A stretch of DNA of 33,265 nt from an uncultured Bacilli bacterium (GTDB lineage Bacteria > Bacillota_I > Bacilli_A > RF39 > UBA660): assembly GCA_910583685.1 (NCBI GenBank), contig CAJTXY010000016.1:1-33265 (forward strand), in the 5' to 3' direction. Numbering within the stretch: the first letter of the stretch is position 1; every line of letters begins with the position of its first letter. A program made the position numbers and the translations under genes. Positions 28,917-33,265 of the stretch are shown here, piece by piece. The notes under the pieces were generated by a model. That model saw only the letters and a list, made by a program, of their open reading frames with translations, was not told the origin of the DNA and did no database searches.

Positions 28917-30410
28917 ATGAAACAGAAGAAATTACCACCACATATTACAATGACAAAAAATGGTAAACTTAGAGTTAGGTATCAAAAGTCCTCAAAATAT
29001 CCTATTCCATATGATGAATTATTTGATACATTGGAGAAAGCGGAACAGGCGAATGATGAATATCTTGCAAAAAACACATTAAAATTGCACGATAAGGTTA
29101 AGCATATTGGATTTGCTGATGCTTGTGATGAATTTCTAGATTGGTACAGAACTAAACCTAAGAAACCAGCTCCCGCAACAGTTGTGTCTTATAAAAATTA
29201 TATCAAAACGCTTAAAATAGCAATAGGGAATGTAGATATTACAAAAATTGATTCCTTATTCTTAACCAAAATAATTGATATGGAAAGTAGAAGACCTAAA
29301 AGAGGGAATGGAAAGCAACAGGGTGGAATGATATCCTCAAATACTCTGCATCATGAATATTCATTATTAAGCATATTATTTGGGAGATTTTATAAACTTG
29401 GTTGGATTTCCTCTAACCCTATGGCAGAATTAGAAGAACCTGAATTTGATTCTAAACCTATAGAAGTTCCAGAGTTTGAAGAACTTGAGGAAATAGAAGC
29501 AAAAATTATGACAGCTCCCATTAGAGAACGACTTCAATTTTTATATGGGTTATATACTGGTATGAGAGAAGAAGAAGTGGCAGGACAACATATTGAAAGG
29601 GATATTAACTTTGATCGTATGGAGGTATATGTGAATACTGTTATTGTAAAGGATGAAAATGGCAAGTGGATGGAATCACATCCAAAGTCAAGGGATAGTG
29701 TTAGAGCAATACCAGTTCCAGAGCGGTTTTTCAAGGTTTATAATGAGTATTTAGTTTATAGACAAAACTATGTTAATTATTTAAAGATTAAAAATCCAGA
29801 TTATGAAGAGATACCTAATTTATTCTTAAACAAAGATGGTGATTTCTATCGACCTGTTAGAATTAGTAGAACGTGGGGGAATTTTAGGAAAAAGGATGAA
29901 ATAAGTATTGATATTAATTTCCATGGGCTAAGACATTATTATTTAACTAATCAAATGAATTATAATGATGGTTTAACTGAAAGAGATGTTCAAGCACTAG
30001 CAGGTCATGCAGATTTGAGAACAACTAGAAGATATGTTCATGCAAGTAAAAAGAAGATTAATAGAAATGCAACATATATTTTTAGTAAGTTTTCAAGAGA
30101 AAGTTTATTTAAAGATGGATATAATGTTCTAACTATTCCTACTGAGCATATTGCAAGTATTATAGTAGGTAAAGCAGAACTTTCTAAAATAGATGATTTA
30201 AAGATAACTTTAGAAGTAATATCGAATGAGAAGGTAGATTACTTTAATCTTTCTACAGTTATTGATAAATGCAAAAAATATATTACTTCTAAATTACCAT
30301 CTCTAGAAAGTTTAGAGGAATTTAAGTATAGTAAATTATCAAATGAAGAAATTCTTAGTAAAATTCAAAACAGATTCGGAAAAGAGATTAAAATTACTAT
30401 AGAAGAGTAA
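28917..30410 (+). CDS. int: Tyrosine site-specific integrase
   Basis: A 497-residue tyrosine recombinase. The N-terminus has an arm-binding domain (HITMTKNGKLRVRYQKSSKY) and a SAM-like core-binding domain at about 65-170. Catalytic residues are R217 (GLYTGMREEEVAGQ), K257 (SHPKSRD), H336-x-x-R339 (FHGLRHYY), H364 (LAGHADLRTT) and the nucleophile Y373 (RRYVHA). It cuts in the anticodon arm of tRNA-Phe, judged by the 45-bp repeat. The 117 residues after Y373 are longer than usual and hold an extra helical domain. It follows the excisionase-like gene by two bases, and a terminator and arm-site repeats come after it. Confidence 0.95.
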   Translation: MKQKKLPPHITMTKNGKLRVRYQKSSKYPIPYDELFDTLEKAEQANDEYLAKNTLKLHDKVKHIGFADACDEFLDWYRTKPKKPAPATVVSYKNYIKTLKIAIGNVDITKIDSLFLTKIIDMESRRPKRGNGKQQGGMISSNTLHHEYSLLSILFGRFYKLGWISSNPMAELEEPEFDSKPIEVPEFEELEEIEAKIMTAPIRERLQFLYGLYTGMREEEVAGQHIERDINFDRMEVYVNTVIVKDENGKWMESHPKSRDSVRAIPVPERFFKVYNEYLVYRQNYVNYLKIKNPDYEEIPNLFLNKDGDFYRPVRISRTWGNFRKKDEISIDINFHGLRHYYLTNQMNYNDGLTERDVQALAGHADLRTTRRYVHASKKKINRNATYIFSKFSRESLFKDGYNVLTIPTEHIASIIVGKAELSKIDDLKITLEVISNEKVDYFNLSTVIDKCKKYITSKLPSLESLEEFKYSKLSNEEILSKIQNRFGKEIKITIEE

Positions 30411-30413
30411 ATT

Positions 30414-30709
30414 GTGGACAAAAAATCCACTTTTTTAAATTTTAGGACAAAAATATATTGCATGAAGTATAATTTTATGCTATATTATATGTGTTCTTGA
30501 AATTTATAATAATGAATTATGCAGAAACACAAGGCAGAACAGCTAATGTGTATGGACAAAAAGTTCTATTAAATATTTGTGGACAGATGTGGACAGAATT
30601 TAATAGAAAAGTTCGCTTTATTTAATCTTAGTTATATTTACTAAAAATTAGAATAAGATTAAATAAGTCCATATAATAAGGCTTTAAGGAAGAATTGGGA
30701 CAAAAATTT
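30414..30709. promoter_or_regulatory. Candidate integrase arm-type sites at the right end
   Basis: Copies of a TGTGGACAAAAA-like word occur at 30414, 30445 (GGACAAAAATAT), 30552 (TATGGACAAAAAG), 30579 and 30588 (TGTGGACAGA twice) and 30698 (GGGACAAAAATTT). The reverse complement occurs at the left end. No gene is visible between 30411 and 30746; the region holds these sites and the integrase terminator. Confidence 0.6.
30415..30436 (+). terminator. Short hairpin terminator of the integrase gene
   Basis: GTGGA and TCCAC form a 5-bp stem around CAAAAAA, followed by TTTTTT. It overlaps the first arm-type word. Confidence 0.5.
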
Positions 30710-30746
30710 GATTGACTTAGCTTTATTCAAAATAATAGTAAAAAGT

Positions 30747-30791
30747 CTGAAAATCCCTGTGTCGCTGGTTCGATTCCCGCTGGAGCCACCA
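30747..30791. repeat. attR, 45-bp direct repeat
   Basis: It is identical to 7297-7341, from CTGAAAATCC to the CCA end. This is the original 3' part of the chromosomal tRNA-Phe, now separated from its 5' part by the element. Confidence 0.93.
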
Positions 30792-30801
30792 GTTAGTATT
30801 T

Positions 30802-30832
30802 AAAGAGGGCCTTGTTATATGGTCTTCTTTTT
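30802..30832 (+). terminator. Original terminator of the tRNA operon
   Basis: AAAGAGGGCC and GGTCTTCTTT form a 10-bp stem with G-T pairs and run into T. It lies just after attR, where the end of the tRNA operon would be without the element. Confidence 0.7.
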
Positions 30833-30838
30833 ATAATT

Positions 30839-30915
30839 GCACTCGTAGCTCAGTTGGATAGAGTGTTTGGCTACGAACCAAAAGGTCAGGGGTTCGAATC
30901 CCTTCGAGTGCACCA
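30839..30915 (+). tRNA. tRNA-Arg (anticodon ACG)
   Basis: GCACTCG pairs with CGAGTGC. The anticodon stem TTTGG/CCAAA holds loop CTACGAA with anticodon ACG. CCA is encoded. Only seven bases separate it from the preceding terminator, so its promoter may overlap the tRNA-Phe end or it may rely on read-through. Confidence 0.97.
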
Positions 30916-30925
30916 TTTAGAATTT

Positions 30926-30950
30926 AACCCTTGTATATCAAGGGTTTTAT
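30926..30950 (+). terminator. Terminator of tRNA-Arg
   Basis: AACCCTTG and CAAGGGTT form a perfect 8-bp stem with loop TATAT and are followed by a T-rich run. Confidence 0.85.
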
Positions 30951-30972
30951 TGTGCTTGAAACATTTGATCTT

Positions 30973-31142
30973 TTATTCAACTCTTATTTTCTTTCTTTTA
31001 TCACAGCTTAACCAAAATAATAAGGATATATGTGAATGCCGAAATCCGTGAGGTGTGATTCGTTTTACTAAAGCCATCAATGATATTATAAACATTAGTA
31101 ACTGAACAAATTAACAATTTTGCAAGTGAATATCGCCTCTAA
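30973..31142 (-). pseudogene. Decayed tyrosine-integrase remnant next to tRNA-Arg
   Basis: On the minus strand, one frame reads FVQLLMFIISLMALV, then KRITPHGFRHSHISLL, ending at a stop at 30973-30975. HGFRHSHISLL is the H-x-x-R catalytic box of a large family of Bacillota integrases. The frame has a stop at 31111-31113 and no upstream catalytic region, so only a fragment is left. The likely source is an element once inserted beside tRNA-Arg. The rest of the gap from 30951 to 31346 holds only the terminator at 31155 and the promoter at 31279. Confidence 0.5.
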
Positions 31143-31154
31143 TTTAATAGGATT

Positions 31155-31191
31155 GACACTCTATCAATGCTGAAGAGTGTCTATTTTTTTT
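31155..31191 (+). terminator. Strong hairpin terminator in the gap before the DUF262 gene
   Basis: GACACTCT and AGAGTGTC form a perfect 8-bp stem around an 11-base loop, then a run of eight T follows. No intact plus-strand gene precedes it, so it may be left from a lost gene. Confidence 0.75.
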
Positions 31192-31278
31192 ATGAGATTA
31201 ATAAATCTTTATTCGATTATGGTAGAGGTAAAAACTACGAATGTTCTTTAATCGATACTATATTTTGTTAATTTGGAT

Positions 31279-31308
31279 TTGTAATAATGGTTAAAAATAA
31301 GTTATAAT
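31279..31308 (+). promoter_or_regulatory. Promoter of the DUF262-HEPN unit
   Basis: TTGTAA (31279-31284) and a perfect TATAAT (31303-31308) are 18 bases apart, 38 bases before the start codon. Confidence 0.6.
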
Positions 31309-31346
31309 AAAATAAATTTTGACAATTTTTTTTGGAGGTGAATGAT

Positions 31347-32549
31347 ATGCTTTTAGAAGAAAAGGAAGCAGAAAAAATGGAAGAAATGCAAGATTATGAA
31401 CAATACGAAGATGAAGAAGGTTATCAAATCAACCGTTATGAGATTACGACATATGTTACACAGCGATCTATTGAATCTTTAATTAAATGGGTAGATAAGA
31501 AAAAGATCATCATCCCTGACTTTCAGAGAGATTATGTTTGGCCGATTTCAGTTGCCTCTAAATTAATTGACTCCGTACTTTTAAATTTGCCTATTCCTAA
31601 TATATTTTTATATAAAGTTATGAAAGATGGGGATGAGGTTTACTATGTAGTCGATGGCTTTCAACGAATTCAAACTTTAAAATATTTTAAAGAAAATTCT
31701 TGGAGTCAGTGTTCTAATATAAAAGAAGGAATAAATGAAGAAAGTTCTTCTCGTTATCATCCCTTTAGGATTAAGTATAAATCCTCTGAATGGTACGGAA
31801 AAACTTATCAAATGTTGTCTAATGATGATCGATTTAATTTTGATGAGTATTCTGTTAATTTAACTATATTTGAACAAAGTAATCCTAAAAACAAAAATAG
31901 TATGTTTGAAGTATTTGAAAGAATTAATACTGGTTCTGATAAACTCTCAGAACAGGAGATTCGTAATGCCATTTACCCTGGTGTCTTTTTAGATAAAATT
32001 CGTGAATTTGCAAAAATAGATGAATACCAAAAAATGATTGAAAACGATTCCTTTATGAAAAAAAGACAAAATTATGTAGAATTATTTTTAAGATTTGTTT
32101 CTTATTATTATGCATATTCTCATAATTTTGAAGTTGTCGATTTTAAAATCACTACCTCTAAAAAAGATACCCTCAATAATGTTTGTGAATTTTTTAACAA
32201 GAATTCAGAAGAAGTGTATGGACGATATTTGGAGGATGTAAAGAAAGCAATTCAGACTATTATGGAATTCTTGCCAGAAGCTGTTTACGGTAGAAAAAGA
32301 AATGAAAAAAGTATTAGTAAAAAGATTCATGCTGTTTTTGCAGAAGCCTTGGTTATCGCTGTAATTAAGAATAATTTTGAAATTAAAATATCTAAAGAAA
32401 AATTTAATCAATTTAAGATCGATTTTTGGGAGACGGAAAAGTTTGAACAACATTTTGTTCAACAGACAACAACTAGCAGAAATGTTATAGAGAGAGTAGC
32501 TTTATTGTTAGAAGTAATTAATGATGAATATAAAGATTCAAGAATTTAA
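31347..32549 (+). CDS. DUF262 (GmrSD/ParB-like) domain protein
   Basis: A 400-residue protein with an N-terminal DUF262 domain: SLIKWVDKKKIIIPDFQRDY followed by VWP (D58 to P66), then YYVVDGFQRIQTLKYFKE with the DG-x-QR motif at 103-107. DUF262 proteins use a ParB-like fold that hydrolyses or senses nucleotides in restriction systems such as GmrSD and BrxU. The usual GmrD-type HNH nuclease part (DUF1524) is not evident in the C-terminal half, so the nuclease may be supplied by the next gene. I chose ATG 31347 with GGAGGTGA upstream. Its 3' end overlaps the next gene by 29 bases, a sign of coupled translation. Confidence 0.8.
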   Translation: MLLEEKEAEKMEEMQDYEQYEDEEGYQINRYEITTYVTQRSIESLIKWVDKKKIIIPDFQRDYVWPISVASKLIDSVLLNLPIPNIFLYKVMKDGDEVYYVVDGFQRIQTLKYFKENSWSQCSNIKEGINEESSSRYHPFRIKYKSSEWYGKTYQMLSNDDRFNFDEYSVNLTIFEQSNPKNKNSMFEVFERINTGSDKLSEQEIRNAIYPGVFLDKIREFAKIDEYQKMIENDSFMKKRQNYVELFLRFVSYYYAYSHNFEVVDFKITTSKKDTLNNVCEFFNKNSEEVYGRYLEDVKKAIQTIMEFLPEAVYGRKRNEKSISKKIHAVFAEALVIAVIKNNFEIKISKEKFNQFKIDFWETEKFEQHFVQQTTTSRNVIERVALLLEVINDEYKDSRI

Positions 32550-33144
32550 AAATCAAAAAGATGTTATTCATTGTAATTTTCTTGCGGAATTAAGACTTAA
32601 TTATCAGCAGTATAAAGGTTATAAAGAAGAGGAGTTTCTTGCAGAAGACTATTATAATAAATTTCTGTTATTTTCAATATATCGGGCGATAGAAAGTCTA
32701 CTTCGACTATTGGTAGAAGAAAGGAAAATCTCTAGTTTAAATAGTAAGTTTTATAAATTGTTATTTCAAAATTTGAAATCTCATTTTATTTCTAGAAATT
32801 CATTGCTATTACTTTTGGATGATTTAGTAAGTTATCAAGTGACTTATCAAAATATTTATGATTTTATGAAGTCGGAGGCTATTTTTCGAGATGTTTTTTC
32901 GATTAAAAGCGTTAATGATATTAAAATTCGTGTGAAAAGTAAAGATGATTTTGTCTATGATGATAATTTTCTTCAAATATATCATGAGTGTGCTACTAAT
33001 AGAAATAAGTTAATGCATAGTAATGTTTCAATGATTGATTTGACATTTTATTCTATAAAAAATGCTTTTGTTGTTTATTCTTATTTGTATTTATTATTGA
33101 ACTCTTATTTTTATAGAGTACTTTCTGATGTTGAAAGTGAATAA
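32521..33144 (+). CDS. HEPN-like protein partner of the DUF262 gene
   Basis: A 207-residue, mostly helical protein with the R-x-x-x-x-H motif of HEPN ribonucleases at R161-H166 (RNKLMH), placed after a helix and before a second helical block, as in MAE_28990/MAE_18760-type HEPN proteins. Such proteins are often paired with DUF262 proteins, and the present gene overlaps a DUF262 gene by 29 bases. HEPN proteins of this kind cut RNA as toxins or immune effectors. The start may be ATG 32521 or 32524. The family call rests on the motif, the helical content and the partner. Confidence 0.65.
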   Translation: MMNIKIQEFKNQKDVIHCNFLAELRLNYQQYKGYKEEEFLAEDYYNKFLLFSIYRAIESLLRLLVEERKISSLNSKFYKLLFQNLKSHFISRNSLLLLLDDLVSYQVTYQNIYDFMKSEAIFRDVFSIKSVNDIKIRVKSKDDFVYDDNFLQIYHECATNRNKLMHSNVSMIDLTFYSIKNAFVVYSYLYLLLNSYFYRVLSDVESE

Positions 33145-33181
33145 AATGGATTTTGGTTTTGGAGGGTTATGACATAGGAGT

Positions 33182-33209
33182 AAAGCATTGGATTTTCTAA
33201 TGCTTTTTT
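33182..33209 (+). terminator. Terminator of the DUF262-HEPN unit
   Basis: AAAGCATT and AATGCTTT form a perfect 8-bp stem around GGATTTTCT and run into T. Confidence 0.75.
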
Positions 33210-33257
33210 GATTGCAATTTTTGGGTGTGTTTGAGATACTATTTATAGGTGAATCAT

Positions 33258-33265
33258 ATGAAGAA
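33258..33265 (+). CDS. First codons of a gene that continues beyond the window
   Basis: ATG at 33258 is preceded by AGGTGA at 33248-33253 and followed by AAG AA. Only the start is visible; the product is unknown. Confidence 0.35.

Larger units (their letters stand above)
7297..30791 (+). mobile_element. Integrated element of about 23.5 kb in tRNA-Phe
   Basis: Two identical 45-bp copies of the 3' part of tRNA-Phe (7297-7341 and 30747-30791) bound a block of genes with a tyrosine integrase at its right end, as expected for site-specific integration in a tRNA. Nearly all genes point to the right. Contents are replication-type proteins, PcfK/PcfJ, SSBs, recombinases, regulators, a nuclease-like protein and an envelope cassette. 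I recognise no virion, packaging, relaxase or type IV secretion gene. It may be a phage satellite, a mobilizable element using a helper, or a decayed larger element. Confidence 0.9.

Noticed and set aside
7061..30791. A split tRNA-Phe whose 5' half (7061) and 3' half (30747) would be joined
   Set aside because: An intact tRNA-Phe exists at 7266-7341, and trans-joined tRNAs are not known in Bacillota; a scar is the simpler reading.
7297..30791. Complete prophage
   Set aside because: No terminase, portal, capsid, tail, holin or lysin gene is recognisable among the reading frames.

Overview
The window comes from an AT-rich, spore-forming Bacillota chromosome. The host genes include the forespore sigma factor SigG, a YlmC/YmxH protein, YunB, YutD, a YutH-like coat kinase and a YutI-like NifU protein. 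Several of these lie near one another in Bacillus, so a Bacilli or Erysipelotrichia-type anaerobe is plausible. The species cannot be named from this sequence. All genes read with the standard bacterial code.

Layout. Positions 1-6054 are host backbone: the end of a cysteine-rich protein gene, then sigG, ymxH-like, yunB, yutD, a DUF1292 gene, a long coiled-coil gene, the yutH-like gene, a divergent yutI-like gene and an S1-domain gene. Positions 6072-7341 hold a tRNA operon with its own promoter: Val, Thr, Tyr, Gln, Lys, Leu, Ser, fMet, Asp, Phe. Between tRNA-Asp and the intact tRNA-Phe there is a broken 5' half of a second tRNA-Phe with a duplicated upstream segment, a scar of earlier events at this site.

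Positions 7297-30791 are an integrated mobile element of about 23.5 kb. It lies between two identical 45-bp copies of the 3' part of tRNA-Phe. Its right end carries an excisionase-like gene and a tyrosine integrase. Inside are replication-type genes (a clamp-loader-like protein, three RecA/DnaB-fold proteins of which two lack a normal Walker A, two SSB-like proteins, a possible initiator), a PcfK gene with two PcfJ-like genes, a serine recombinase, regulators (AbrB-like and Xre), an HD-domain protein, a PD-(D/E)XK nuclease-like protein under a strong palindromic operator, and a four-gene envelope cassette. I see no capsid, portal, terminase, relaxase or type IV secretion gene. It therefore looks like a satellite or mobilizable element that depends on a helper, but this is inference.

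The most unusual signal is in the largest gene-free stretch of the element (16559-17265). Two tandem stem-loops have 7-bp stems that differ at three pairs, all compensated, and 17-nt loops with nearly the same sequence. A third, 12-bp hairpin contains a perfect 10-nt complement of the second loop. A seven-codon ORF with a Shine-Dalgarno sequence ends two bases before the first stem. This looks like an undescribed structured RNA or nucleic-acid switch.

Positions 30792-33265 return to the host: the tRNA operon terminator, tRNA-Arg, a decayed tyrosine-integrase remnant, and a two-gene DUF262 plus HEPN-like unit that resembles a defence module. The last bases hold the start of another gene.
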